A stretch of 64,000 nt of DNA from Pisolithus tinctorius (GCA_024663395.1 JANFAH010000009.1:992001-1056000), one strand, 5' to 3'. Shown: positions 1-11,672, counted from the stretch's first letter. Made by a program: numbers and translations. Notes: generated from the letters alone by a model not told the origin.

Positions 1-3000
1 CTAGGGAAACGATCAGGCAAGAATATTCTCTCCGAAACGCAGTGGGTTGTCGACGGCTACGTCGAGACTCTAGATGATTTGATGCAGCAATTCCGCGACT
101 GCGCTGTCCGAGATATTCAGATTAACATGTACCAGGTACTTGAAGACGTGAACCTCGAAGGCATGGCTTATGCGGCTGGGGCCGGCCTCGACACAACCAA
201 AAGATGCCTCGATGGCACGAGGACAGAAATTCTGCAGCAGATCGTTTCCTGGGCTACTGATCTTGATGTCAATGCCCCTCGCATCTTGTGGCTCCATGGG
301 CAGGCGGAAAGGGGAAAATCTACCATTGCTCATACGGTTGCGTCATGGATTAAGGATGTAGGGGGACTTGGGTCATGTTTCTGTTTCGCTCGTGACAGGC
401 AGGCCGAACGCCGAGAGCAGAAGATATTCACAACCATTGCCCGTAGTCTGGCAGACCGTGACCCTGCGTTTCGGCGAGCATTGGCGGATGCCATCTCAAG
501 GGACTACGATCTCAAGACCACATCTGATGTGGTACAACAATGGCAACAACTCATCTTGGGGCCGTTGTCCAAGGTAGATGGTATGATGCTTGGGAATGTG
601 GTTGTGGTGATCGATGCCCTGGATGAAAGTGGGCCGGAAGCTTCGAGGAGACACATACTTTCCCTCCTCACACCGACGGAGGCTAGCCATCTACCCACGG
701 ATTTCCGCATCCTCCTGACATCCAGACCATTGCCGGACATCGAACGTGCTCTGGGTGCTTGTCCCCACGTGAAATCGATTTCGTTGGATAATATATCTGC
801 AGAATTGACGGAACGTGACATCCGGCTCTATGTTTCCACACAACTTGGACATCTTCAGGAGATGGGAGCTACTGAAATCGAAACCATCGTCCAAAAGTCG
901 GATGGCCTATTTGAGTGGGCTCGCTTGGCGTGCGAGTTCATTAAACCAAATAAGCCTGGTCGGATGGTTAGGGAGCGCTATGACGAGGTTGCGTTTCTTT
1001 GCTCTGGAGGCGGGGGAACCCTATTGGATGTCATGTACAGGACAATCCTGGAAGACACTATACCCGATGACAATACCACGCTTGCACGATTTTGTTCTGT
1101 GATGAGGCAGATTATGGGGACATTTGAACCTCTTCGAATGGATGCCGCAAACAAGATGCGTGCCTACTTTCCTCGGAAGGAGGACCACTTTGACATGGCC
1201 ATCATTCTTGGATTCATGTCTCCAGTATTGGGTGGCATTGCAGACAGGACCTCTGTTGTCCGGCCGCTGCATGCTTCATTCTATGACTTTCTCACTGATC
1301 CTGCACGAAGTGGGATATATTGTGTTGGTGCGTCCGACATGCACAGCCTTGCCTCTGCTTCATTGCAAATTCTCTGCAACGACCTGCGATTCAATATTTG
1401 TGGACTGGAGAGTTCCTATCTCAGCAATTCTGAGGTTCATGATTTGGCGGAGAGAATTGATAAGAGTATCTCAGCTTATCTATCCTATTCATGCAGATTC
1501 TGGGCTCAGCATCTGTGCCACACCACATTTGATGCTGCACTTGCAGGATGGGTGAAAGCTGTTGTTCGAAGTGAAATTTTTTTGTTCTGGCTTGAGACCC
1601 TAAGCTTGCTTGGTGCATATGGGGGTGCTGCGGATTCTCTTGCTTGCACTGTAACATGGTTGTGGGTGAGTGCTCCATTGCTTGTATTTGGTGTCACCTA
1701 AATTAAAGCACAGGATCAGGATGGTTTAGAGGATTTATTAGCATTTGCACAAGATGGGGTCAAGTTCATCAGGAACTTTGCAAGTGTGATCTCATACAGT
1801 GCACCACATCTTTATGTCTCTGCTCTTCCATTCACTCCTTCAAACACAGCATTGTCAAGACTAATGATGCCAAAGTTCTCTTCCCTTGTTGGCATCTCTG
1901 GAGGAGGGCTTAAAGAGTGGCCAGCTGTTCAGCTTGCTTTGCAAGGACACACTTCTGCAGTCAATACAGTTGCAGTTTCCTCTGATGGCAAGAGGATTGT
2001 CTCAGGCTCAGATGACAAGACCATAAGGATTTGGGATGCTGAGAGAGGTGTGCAGATTGGCAACCCTCTTAGGGGCCATATTGATAAAGTCCAGTCAGTT
2101 GGATTCTCCCCTGATGGAAAGAAGATTGTGTCAGGCTCATATGACAAAACTGTAAGGGTGTGGGATGCTGAGAGTGGGGTGCAGATTGGTAGACCTCTTC
2201 ATGGCCATTCTGGTTGGGTCTTCTCAGTTGGATTCTCACCTGATGGACAGAGGATTGTGTCAGGTTCATATGACAAAACTGTAAGGGTGTGGGATGCTGA
2301 GAGTGGAGTGCAAATTGGTAGCCCTCTTGAAGGGCATTCTGGTTGGGTTGGCTCAGTTGCATTTTCCCCCAATGGCAGGAGGATCATTTCAGGCTCATGT
2401 AGTGGGACTGTAATGCTATGGGATGCTGAAAGAGGTGTGGCAGATTGGTAGCCCTCTTCAAGGGCATTTGGGTTGGGTTGGTTCAGTTGCATTCTCTCCT
2501 GATGGGAAGAGGATTGTCTCAGGCTCAAATGACAAAACTGTAAGGGTGTGGGATGCTGAGAGTGGTGTTCAGATTGGTAGTCCTCTTCAGGGACATTCTG
2601 GTTGGGTCTGCTCAGTTGCATTCTCACTTGATGGGAAGAGGATTGTTTCAGGTTCAGATGACAACACTGTGAGAGTATGGGATGTTGAGAGAGGTATGCA
2701 GATTGGTAGCCCTCTGCAAGAGCATTCTGCTTGGGTTAGCTCAGTTGGATTCTTTCCTGATGGGAAGAGGATTGTCTCAGGCTCAGGTGACAGGACAGTG
2801 AGAGTCTGGAATACTGAGGGAGGTTTACAGATTGGTAAGGGGAATTCAGGTTGGGTTGGCTCAGTTGCATTCTCCCCTGATGGGAAGAGGATTGTCTCAA
2901 GCTCATACAAGGTTTTGAGGATCTGGGATGCTGAGAGTAGTGTTCAGATTGGCAGCCCTCTTGAAGGGCATTCTGGTTGGGTTGGCTCAGTTGCATTCTC

Positions 3001-4152
3001 CCCTGATGGGAAGAGGATTGTTTCAGGCTCAGATGACAAGACCATGAGGGTCTGGGATGTTGAGAGAGGTGTGCAGATTGGCAGCCCTCTCAGGGGCCAC
3101 ACTGATAAGGTCCAGTCAGTTGGATTCTCCCCTGATGGAAAGAGGATTGCTTCAGGTTCATATGACAAAACTGTGAGGATGTGGGATGCTGAGAGTGGTG
3201 TGCAGATTGGCAGCCCTCTTAGGGGCCATATTGATAAGGTCCAGTCAGTTGGATTCTCCCCTGATGGCAGGTGGATTGTCTCAGGCTCACATGACAAGAC
3301 TGTGAGGGTCTGGGATGCTGGGAGAGGTGTGCAGATTGGGTGCTCTCTTCAGGGGCATATTGATAAGGTCCAGTCAGTTGGATTCTCCCCTGATGGTAGG
3401 AGGATTGTGTCAGCCTCACATGACAAGACTATGATAGTCTGGGATGTTGAGAGAGGTATTCAGATTTGCAGCCCTCTTGAGGGGCATACTGGAAGGGTCT
3501 CATCAGTAGGATTCTCCCCTAATGGCAAGAGGATTATTTCAGGTTCATATGACAAAACTGTAAGGATATGGGATGCTGAGAGAGGTGTGCAGATTGGCAC
3601 CCTTATTCAGGGGCATGTTGGTCTTGTCCACTCAGTGACATTCTCCCCTGATGGAAAAAAACATTGCCTTGGGCTCAGAGGGTGCTGTGAGGGTCTTAAG
3701 TGCTCAAAACTTTGAGTGCATGATTAACATCCATGAACAACTGAAGTTATGTGCATGTAATCCAATGCATGTACCTGGATCTTCTGTAGATGGTGAGTGG
3801 TATCCATGTGTCTTATATCCTGATTTCACTCAATTTATGTCATGTCATTCAAGCATACTCCATTTGTTTTTCATCAGTACCATCACATGCCCTTCCTAAT
3901 ACTCAACAAATTCTTGATGGACTCCTCCAGGCAGATACTGATGTGAGGGATGATCCAGTTAGGCTCCACAATGATGGCTGGATCAGAGGTCCCAAGGGCA
4001 AATTATTGCTTTGGATACCTCCTACATTCTGGAGGCCATTTTACTCAACATGGACCATGGCAGTAATACCCAGGGGTTGTTGCATTGAGTTGGATTTCAG
4101 CCAAGTAGTCCATGGAAATACATGGCAACAATGCTTCAAGCTGGTTGGGTAG
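1..4152 (+). CDS. NACHT-WD40 NLR-like STAND protein, 3' part, with two frameshifts
   Basis: Predicted signal-transducing NTPase of the fungal NLR (STAND) class, a family that includes heterokaryon-incompatibility proteins such as Podospora HET-E. The frame is open from base 1, so the N-terminal effector domain lies upstream of the window. Seen here: a NACHT domain with Walker A GQAERGKS (298-321), Walker B VVVVIDALDE and the sensor-like LLTSRP; then a helical region; then about 14 WD40 repeats (1948-3745); then a C-terminal tail with GPKGKLLLWIPP, ending in TAG at 4150-4152. Two GT-AG introns (1666-1713, 3793-3877) join the frames cleanly. Two single-base insertions break the frame, one at 2439-2440 and one in an A7 run at 3655-3661. 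They could be real (a pseudogene or an allele) or consensus errors. The family call is firm; function in self/non-self recognition is inferred from relatives. Confidence 0.82.
1666..1713 (+). other. intron 1 of the NLR-like gene
   Basis: 48-nt intron starting GTGAGT and ending CAG, phase 0, with a CTAA branch-like motif near the 3' end. Removing it skips the in-frame TAA at 1699-1701 and joins the NACHT exon to the stretch VKFIRNFASVISYSAPHLYV, which typically precedes the WD repeats in this family. Confidence 0.85.
2439..2440 (+). other. single-base insertion in the WD array
   Basis: The repeat junction reads GTGTGGCAGATT where all other repeats read GTGTGCAGATT, so one extra G moves the frame from 1 to 2. 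The WD repeats continue without loss on both sides, so this is a 1-nt indel and not an intron. Confidence 0.85.
3655..3661 (+). other. homopolymer frameshift (A7) in the last WD repeat
   Basis: Seven A residues follow GATGG. Six would keep the frame from the repeat SPDGK into NIALGSEGAVRVLSAQNFE. As written, translation ends early at 3715. A homopolymer indel is the commonest consensus error in long-read assemblies, so this needs read support before it is called a real mutation. Confidence 0.7.
3793..3877 (+). other. intron 2 of the NLR-like gene
   Basis: 85-nt intron GTGAGT...CAG. The exon ends one base into a codon, and the next exon restores the frame into PSHALPNTQQILDGLL and the conserved C-terminal tail. 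Confidence 0.75.
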
Positions 4153-4495
4153 TATCAATATATTGTACAGAGTTTACATTCTAGATTGCACAATGTTCAC
4201 AGTATAGCTATGGTTACACTGAGATTTTGCTTATGGTGGACATAATTTGTCTGGCTTGGTTGATCATGAGGTTCATATGCCAATGAGGAAAGACAGCACC
4301 TGCCATTTTTGGCTTTATGTAGCTTTATATATCCCCATCTTATATATATATATACATACCAAAGCCCTCTGGGTGCTCCTGGATGCACAAGGACAATGCA
4401 GGAAATTAATTTTCTAATAATGTCTGATAATTATGTAATTGAACAGTCTTGTCAGAATGTCTATTGTTAGGTTACAGAACAGGGCTTGGAGTTGA
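4153..4495. other. intergenic region between NLR-like gene and F-box-like pseudogene
   Basis: No supported coding sequence. AT-rich, with a short TA tract (about 4341-4355). The two neighbouring genes converge, so this probably holds both 3' untranslated regions. Confidence 0.5.
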
Positions 4496-5560
4496 TTACA
4501 TGGTTATAGAACTGTGCTTGGGGTTGACTATGTAGGGTTGTAGATAATGTATCTGTGGTTTGGTTAGTTGTGGTGTGTTTGGTTTTAGCAAGATGTACAA
4601 GCAATCTTTGATGATGTGGAGGATAGGTGGTATGCATAATGAGGTTGACCTGCAGACTTGACCTCCCAGTGTCCAGACAGTGTCAACAATACCCAAGCAA
4701 GTGAATGTTGCAATGGGGTCTACACCATGGCAGGGCACAGTTGCAAAGTCAAGTGACAACCACCCTCGATCATTGAGGGATCAGACTTGGGTTCTGCATG
4801 TGAAGGGCAGGTGGTTGGTCTCTTCACAGGAGATGAAGCGAAAGCCATGTGATTTGTATTTAAGAAGTGCCTGGATGTTACTGGGGGAGAAGGTGCATTG
4901 TTGGAGGCTTGTAGTATTGACCATTGCATGGTGGTGCAGGGTGAGGCTCAGGTATGTGCAGTACAGGGAGTCAGCAGAGAAAAAATTCATAATGGCAGTG
5001 GAGTGAAATTGGAAGATTGGGGAGAGGGCAGACACAGTCTTGAAGACAATGACATCAATAACTTTCTGGTTATTCCCGAAGGTGGTGACTGTGTAAATAG
5101 TGGAAAGGGAGTAGTTTTTGACATTGCATTTGCCATTGTGGATGACCCTGTAGTGATGTTTATGGAGAAGATTATATAGCTGCACCTGGTTATAATGTGG
5201 AACATATATGTTGAGGTCCAATGTCAACCAATTATAGGCATTGGCTGGGAGAACCAGACATAATGCTGTAGATCTGGAGACAATGGCATCACATGCCAAG
5301 AGGATGTTGGTGAGATGTGCAGTGGTAGGGAAGAAAGGGGTGCAGACAACATCAAGTTGGTGCTTTAAGCACCACCAGATGCATGCAGTGTTAGTGATGG
5401 ACATAGCTGCAAAGGAGATTAAGTCTCTCATGTCGCAATGCTCAAAGATGAGCTGGAGGAGATCAGTATCTGTGAAGAGAGGGAATTTGTGCAGTTGGGG
5501 GTTAGGAGATGCCATTGGAGTTTTTGCATTTACGCTATCTTGTTTCTTTATGGTGAACAA
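4496..5560 (-). pseudogene. F-box-like protein, interrupted by an in-frame stop
   Basis: The N-terminal part contains FTDTDLLQLIFEHCDMRDLISFAAMS, shortened here as DLLQLIFEHC...DLISFAAMS, which fits an F-box-like helix. Agaricomycete genomes encode large families of such putative E3-ligase adaptors with variable C-termini. A likely start is the ATG at 5560 or the internal MASPNP. The frame stays open to a TGA at 4781-4783 and continues after it in the same frame to 4496, including VWTLGGQVC, which suggests one gene with a single nonsense codon (about 87 further codons). An intron removing the stop cannot be excluded. Family assignment rests on pattern recognition only. Confidence 0.4.
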
Positions 5561-7911
5561 GCTTGAGGTCTAGGCATGTCATAGGGGAGGCTGGAGGGTG
5601 GAATGAGGGCCTAGAAGGTGTGATGAGGAAACTGAATTATTACTGATGATGTCATTGACTGTGGATCACTCAGTTTTGGCATGAAGGCCATTCATGATGC
5701 AATCTATGGGTGTTCTTGATGGGTGAAAGGAATGCATTGACCAAATATCCTAGAGATTGACATACCCCTGATGTTACTCCTTTTTTTGGGTGATTAAGGG
5801 TGACAGTGTCATTGATTGCAGATTGGCTTGTATTGGTGTGATGGTAGTTTATGATGCAATCTATGGGATGAGCTAATTCTAGGCAGTCTATGATGCAAAG
5901 TTTGAGATCATTAGTGAAAGTGTGTCCATAATAGAAGTAATAGGGCAGAATCAGAAAAGATTGTTAACATCATAAGGTCCAGCAAGAATTCTAAAATTTT
6001 AGAGTGTTTAATTGTAGAGGGGATTCTGATCATCTGGTGTGAGGGGTGGGTGTAAGTTGTTTAATCTGATGATTTGTTAGATGATTTGGAAGTGGAGAGG
6101 TGATGGCAAGATACAGAATAATGGCCTCCAGTAGGGCATCCATGTCATTTTCAGGCCAGATGTTGATAGGCTGACTGCTGTTGCCTAGTTGCACAAATAA
6201 ATAGGAGGCTTGGGTTTGGTTGTGCAGATGGTTGAAGCAGTTGAAAATGATGCAGAAGTGGATGTTGGGGAATAAGAAGTTTTGGTGTAGGATGTTGATG
6301 TCACTGTGGAGATGTTGAAAACAGACAAGCCATTATCCACTGTATCCAGCATCTGAGAGGAAGAAGGCCAGCACTGTTGGCATTATGTTGTGACAGAAAA
6401 TGGATGGGGGTTGGATTAACATGCTATATTTGCATATGGTAAGATAAGGGAGTGATAAAGTGCGAGTGGATGATGATGGCATAGCTGGAATGTGGCAAGA
6501 AAATGAGTCAAGGGATTTATTGAGGAATTTAAATTGCGAGACTGGTGATTTCCACCCCACTCTCAGGTGGTTGTTTTGGATTGTGAAGGCATGGGTCTTG
6601 AAGAAGATAAATGGCTTGCAATTCAAACTGCACTTTGGAGATAGTCCATCGACTGTGTTCATCCTTTTGGTGATAGTGATTGAGATGAGCCTCTAGTAAG
6701 ACGAGAGCATGTTTTTTGAGATGGGAGATATCAAGTTTTGTCATCATACTTTTGCTTCTTAGGATTTCATGAGTGTCATAAATTGAGTTAAAGAGGATGG
6801 TCTATAATGGTGATGAAAAAGGTATGAGGTAGTGTGTAAGAACACATACATCACCACCTCCTCTTGGGCTTTGCCAGTGAACAGTATGGATGAGGCTGTG
6901 ATCATATTCATTTATGGCTGTTGATGGCAGTGTCAGACATCAAGGTCAGTTCCAAAACAGACAGGAGGAAACATACAAAGTGTTGGGACTGAGAATTCTG
7001 ATAGCAAAAGATTTGCATATTGTCCAAGCTTGGAAGATAAGGAAAGTACTGTGACAGAACATTGGTTGTCTGGGACACTGTTTTTCATGAACCAAGAGTT
7101 GGTGATATGACTGAGGATCCAGATGTTGATTGGCTCATTTGTGCTTGGGTTACAGAGTACTTTGCTTTGGTCTTCATAGGGGTCTGTTGTTCCCTATGTT
7201 GCAGTTGGTAAGATGTGTCCAAGGGCAAAGGTGTTAGTGTCATAGTTGGAATATGTGGAGAGTATTTTAAGACACCTTGGATGGCGGTTAGTTGTTGATT
7301 TTAAGTGGCATTGAGTGAAACTTACTTCAGTAATGGTTTGGGACATGTAGATACCCAGTCAGGATCAAAAAGAGAAGATTCTGGTACAGGTCCCACAGCA
7401 CTGACAGTGCCTGCAATTATGGAGGAAGGGAGCTGGTGGTCATCAGAAGGTGATGATTGGGAGTTGGCAGGTGATTTTTCCAATCAGGTGTTAGTGGTTT
7501 GATGGGCTGAGGACATGTCAGTAGCAACAGATGTGCTTGTGCTAGGAAGTGTATCCATTGAGGGTGTGGATGAAGGGACAGTTTCATTGTGCAAGGAGTG
7601 CTTGCAGGGGATGGGTTCTGGTAATTGGGATGTGGATGAAGTCATGGAAGGAAGTGGTGTGGTCTGCAGAATGGGAGCATTGTTGGTCAATAGAGTTGTG
7701 GTAGTGAGAGAAGAGGCAGCAGTTCATGTTCTTTTGGAAGGGGATGCTTCTTTGGGTTGGGAGGCATCATGTTTTGGAGCCATTGCAAGGGATGATGTGA
7801 GGGTGTGTGAGCATTTGGTAGGAAAGGTTCAGAGGACATACCACCTCTTTCCTTTCTGTCCTCTGGAACATTTGAAGAACGTTTGGGGAGAGAAGGTTTT
7901 GGGGTGAGCAG
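5561..7911. other. decayed non-coding region before the transposon nest
   Basis: No open reading frame I can support. The sequence is rich in TG/CA and poor in CG, as expected of old methylated DNA that has lost CpG. On the minus strand, fragments at about 6333-6747 and 6120-6200 have short protein-like stretches (for example ISHLKKHALVLLEAHL and DMDALLEAIILYLAIT). They could be remnants of another F-box-type gene, but this is weak. The region ends in GCAG (7908-7911) directly before the A1 LTR. Confidence 0.4.
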
Positions 7912-8906
7912 TGTGAGACACAACTTCTGGGAAGCATGTGACTAGAGGAAGGGTGAAGGGAGAATTCCCTAGGATCATCCCAAGGGGTGCTGCATGGAAG
8001 GAGAAGTCGAGAAAGGAACTAGAAGGTGGTGGGGGGATTCGAGTGAGAGCCATGGAATTTAATTCCAGATGGATGTAGATGTGCGAGGAACAGCGAGATG
8101 GGTATATGAAATTCTGAGAGGCCAATACGTGCCAAGAGCAGTGTATTTGGAGTGTGGGGGATATGGGATAAGGTGTATAGGACTGGGGATGCAAGAGACA
8201 CGAAGACCACTGGAGACACTGGAGACGCTGTAGACTCAAAATACACACTTAGACTCTGAAAACTTTTGGACTCATAGAACACACACTGATGGCAACTCTA
8301 AAGGTGGGTCCTATATTTCTAACATCATGGCAGAATTATATAGTACAGGGAAAGCAGGTACAAGTCGGAGTAAGGTGGGGTGGAAAAACTAAAAGACTGG
8401 AAAATAAAGGAAAGGATGTCAGATGTTAGTGAAATACAGATGCATGTGAAATAGTCCAGTAGGTAGTAGACAAGAGTAAGAGCAGGACAACAGTAAGGGG
8501 TATCTTCTAACAGAACGAGAGTATGTGTATGAGTGGGAGATGGAGCTGAGCAACACAGGAGGGCAGAGCATAGCATACTGGCATGAAGTCCAGCTTGCAG
8601 AATTTAGGGTGACAGGGGAAAGCAGAGTTTTTTAGAGGAAAGTGGCATGGATGACTGGTGATGTGGCTGAGTGGTGGCATGGCTACTGAATTCTGGATGA
8701 CTCTGTGCAAATGCAGAATTTCTGGATCAGTGTTTTGATGACTGAGTGACATGCAGAAGGTCGGTAGAAACTCTGAAGGTGACAGGGGTTGGGAGGAAAC
8801 ACAAGGACACGAGTGGGAAAAATTCCAAAACAGGTTTGTCATAGAGGCCTGCAGAATTGAGTGACAGATTCCTGTTCCAGCCTCAGGGAGTATATGGCTC
8901 CCTACA
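7912..8906 (-). repeat. 3' LTR of A1 (degenerate family A LTR)
   Basis: Starts TGTGAGACAC and ends GGCTCCCTACA on the plus strand. It aligns along its length with the family A LTRs at 17154, 26665 and 61808, including the shared GGAATTTAATTCC block. Most differences are transitions. Minus-strand reading frames inside it are accidental. Confidence 0.8.
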
Positions 8907-8926
8907 CCTCCTGGGGACTTCAAATG

Positions 8927-8944
8927 CTGACTGTCCTTGGTCAG
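8927..8944. other. conserved hairpin next to A1 3' LTR
   Basis: CTGACT, loop GTCCTT, GGTCAG; 20 nt inside the LTR edge. One pair is a T-G wobble relative to A2 and A3. Same position as in the other A and B elements. Confidence 0.6.
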
Positions 8945-9165
8945 ACTGAACTGAGATGCAACAGAGATGAGTGGAATTTTGGCAGACGTTATGTAACAAT
9001 GATGGCATGTGGTCAGAATTCTGCCTTGTGCAGAGGGAAATTCTGCATTGTATGAGATGGCCCTGCAGAATTTAAACACACTCAGAAGGTGTCTCACTGC
9101 TCGTCAAACCTCCACTCCCCAGCTACACCCACATCCACTACCCAAGCTCATACCCAACCTTCACC

Positions 9166-9277
9166 ATGCAAGCCTACTTGATCCATGACACATGACCAGT
9201 TTGCAGCATGAGGGACCAGGCCATCACCTCACTGTCAGCAGCTCTAAGGCACATTAGGGTGCTAATCGACACCATGC
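9166..9277 (+). pseudogene. antisense gene of A1, exon 1 start (split by B1)
   Basis: ATG at 9166 opens MQAYLIHDT, then a stop (TGA at about 9193), then PVCSMRDQAITSLSAALRHI. This matches exon 1 of the A2 and A3 antisense genes (MQAYSVNDAHPVFSMRDQ). The gene is cut at 9277 by the B1 LTR and resumes at 43973 with PQPEESLEAIYEWVEDWD. See 43973-45360 for the rest. Confidence 0.75.
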
Positions 9278-10293
9278 TGTAGGAAAAGTCCAAGTAGCTG
9301 TATAATACAAGCTAGATGGCTTAGATAACAACAATAAAAAATGAAGGGAATGAAATGTTCATCCCAAGGGATTCTGGACTGTTGAGACTAGAAGGTGAGA
9401 CCCAGCACTTTGTAGCGGTAGTGTTTCATGATGTGCGCAGTGTGGTCCACAGAATAGTACTGGCGATGCAAGCAGTGCGAGCGGTATATGTAGTTCATGT
9501 GTGGCAGAATGTGAGATGTGTGGTGTAGGGAATGTAATTTCCCTACTAGGGGAATTGTTTCATATTGTTCATTTTATTTAGTTTTGATTCTAGGTATTTT
9601 TTCTGCTAGTGGTACTTAGAATTTCGCATTTTGGTCGCTTAGTCAGCACTACCTAGTACTGGATGTAGTTAGTTTTTTTTAAAAAAAATAGATGAGTTAC
9701 CCTAAGATGAGAGACAAGTTTGAGCAGGTCATTCCCTGCACCAAGACAGCCTTAGAAGCCTTCAGATGACTATCAGGATCCTTGCTCAGGCTATAGAAGC
9801 CCCTTTTGGCTTACTCTCTCCCCTCAGATTTCACTCTACCCTTCAACCTCTCTCTTAAATCCATTTCCTACAGCAGTGTAGACAAAGTGGGAAAGAAACT
9901 CATGGTGACCTTCTGAGTGCCAAAAGGTATCATTCTGTACCTAAGTACAGGGCTTTATAGTCTGGGCAAACCCAGAACCTAAGTAAGACAGGGTACAGTA
10001 AGAGAAAACTGCATGACAGCACATACATGCAAGACAGGACAGGCTGGGACAGAGGCCAAGGGTATACTACCAACAAAAAGGGAACAGTGGCCATGTTAAA
10101 AGAAAGGGGTCCGAAGGAAGGGGAAGCAGCTGAAGCACAGTGGCTGTGGGTATAGCATTGTGCAAGAGGGAGTGAGGATGTGGGAAGGTAGCACATGAAC
10201 AACGGTGAACATGAGAGGGGAGCAGATGTAACAGTAGTCATGGAACAGTTAATGATAGGGGCTCATGCATCCAGGGAGTGCGGATTCCTTACA
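9278..10293 (-). repeat. 3' LTR of B1, interrupted by LTR S
   Basis: Plus strand starts TGTAGGAAAAGTCC and ends GGATTCCTTACA. It is the same sequence as 43310-43972 (663 bp) and the reverse of 47921-48575. Without the 349-bp insert at 9524-9872 it is 667 bp long. Confidence 0.85.
9524..9872. mobile_element. S: solo LTR-like insertion
   Basis: 349-bp segment absent from the other two copies of this LTR. Its ends are TGTAGGGAATG and CCATTTCCTACA, so it has TG...CA termini inside a short inverted repeat. Flanks TGTGG and GCAGT are similar but not identical, compatible with a mutated duplication. It contains a T8A8 tract and no coding sequence. Orientation and family are unknown. Confidence 0.6.
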
Positions 10294-10312
10294 CCTGCAG
10301 GGGACTTAGATG

Positions 10313-10330
10313 CTGACCATCCCTGGTCAG
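10313..10330. other. conserved hairpin next to B1 3' LTR
   Basis: CTGACC, loop ATCCCT, GGTCAG, 20 nt from the LTR edge, preceded by CCTGCAGGGGACTT, the likely polypurine region read on the minus strand. Confidence 0.6.
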
Positions 10331-10603
10331 CCACGTGGCACAGAGGATGTAAATAGCTTGCTGTGTGGTGATGGTGAAGGTGTGGTGCTGAGGGTTTGAG
10401 AACACTGGATGATTCCATGTAGAAGTGAAGCAAGTGTGGAGCCAAGGAATGTGAGGAGACTGTTGAATGCTGTGTATAGGCATCTGGACCGATGACATAA
10501 GTGCCTCATGGCTGCTAAGTATATAATTGTTAGTGCACAGCTCAAACCTTCACATCGATTTGATTCTTTCCCCCCCCATTCCATCCATCTCAACAGCTCT
10601 CAC

Positions 10604-11672
10604 ATGTCTGCCAACTGTGCCCCTTGTCTGTTGCAACTCGTATGTGTGGCCACTCCTGACCTGATCAAAGTGGAGAAGACTGCTCTAAAGGTGAAGTTCA
10701 TTGTTGCCTCCATGGCTCTGGTTGCTGAGGCTAGGTGCCTCCCAGATGACAAGGAGGAACTGTGGGAGGAGAAGGTCATGTGGATGCATTGATGGGAGGA
10801 GAGAACAGTAAGTGGGCAGTTCATTTGACACCCACAGCATTGACTGTCTTGTAGGGGGAGGAGTACCCCATCATTGAGCATGGACAAGAGCTGGGCATCG
10901 ACACCAAAATAGATGCGATGGATGGGCCTGCTATTGCAGAGGCTGATAAGGCCTACGAGAGGTGGGTAGCTGAGGAGATTGCACACAGAAAGGCTGACGA
11001 GGATGTGCAGATGGAAGAGGAGGTCACACAGGCCATTGGTGGGCAAGGTGCAAGTGTTGTGGTGCTGGCTGCAACAGAGAAGATGTCACATGTTGAGGTT
11101 GTAGCATGGCTGGTTCGAAAGGTAAGTGCACAGTTTGCATGGTGTGGTAGCGGCTGACACTGGAATCCCAAGTGATCACAGCAGACGATCATCAAGAGTG
11201 AGGATGAGGATGAGCCAAAGATTGTCATCCCACCCAGTTTGACTCTCCACAAGGTGCCCTGTGCGTGATGCCTGGTCAGAAATGCTGTGTGCACAGGTCC
11301 TGTCAGCCACATGTGCAATGGCTGCACATGAATGAAGCAAAGGTGTGAGAAGTTGACGAAGGCCATGGGAAAGAGAGTGCAGGCAGGTGCATCAGTTGGT
11401 AAGTAGTGACTCCATCTCGGGAGATGTGAAGTTAACAGTCCGCAGCCCAAGCCTCGAAGACCACAAAGGCCAGCCCTTCCAAGAGGGCTGTTGATGATGA
11501 TGACAATGACGATGATGAGGTGGAAGTGGTTGAGAGCCACATGCATGCAAAGGGGAAGGCACCTGTGCACAGTTGGCTCGATGCCAAGGTCATGGCCAAC
11601 CTCTTGCAGTCACTGAGGCTGCTTCATGCCGAGGCTGCAGAGTTGCAGGCTGCATACCTTCACCTGCAGGTG
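10604..11672 (+). pseudogene. antisense gene of B1, 5' part (Zn2Cys6-like cluster protein)
   Basis: Lies opposite to gag-pol, between Q and the 3' LTR. It starts MSANCAPCLLQLVC at 10604. Introns: 10808-10854 (GTAAGT...TAG), one starting GTAAGT after WLVRK (about 11122), and one starting GTAAGT near 11399. The third exon encodes six cysteines at 11260-11346 with spacing CX2CX6CX7CX2CX6C, as in the family A proteins. Two arginine positions in the cluster read TGA, and another TGA occurs at about 10790, all compatible with CGA-to-TGA change. The last exon is acidic (DDDDNDDDEVEVVES), then helical (LRLLHAEAAELQAAYLHLQV). C1 inserted at 11672; the gene ends at 30334. Function unknown. Confidence 0.7.

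Larger units (their letters stand above)
1948..3745 (+). repeat. tandem WD40 array with high internal conservation (about 14 x 129 bp)
   Basis: Thirteen complete 43-residue WD repeats and a degenerate fourteenth follow each other without linkers. Each has the form H-x3-V-x-S-V-x-F-S-P-D-G-K-R-I-V-S-G-S, then D-K-T-V-R-V-W-D, then V-Q-I-G-S-P-L. The repeats are near-identical at DNA level (unit 129 bp). Differences cluster in the residues after the leading His (SGW, IDK, TDK, TGR, VGL, SAW), in the residue before SV, and in the SxD turn (SYD, SDD, SND, SGD, SHD). One repeat at about 2850-2940 is slightly short. High internal conservation is typical of NLR WD arrays that are reshuffled by recombination. 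Confidence 0.9.

Noticed and set aside
1948..3745. CRISPR-like array of regular repeats
   Set aside because: The 129-bp units are coding WD40 repeats in one frame without spacers.
4781..5560. Intact F-box gene
   Set aside because: Homology-like sequence continues in frame past the TGA, so the gene is more likely truncated by a nonsense codon.
8019..8576. Ser/Leu-rich minus-strand ORFs at 8019-8576 and similar frames at 17482, 26993 and 62212
   Set aside because: They lie inside family A LTRs and recur only because the LTRs recur; no domain or codon signal.
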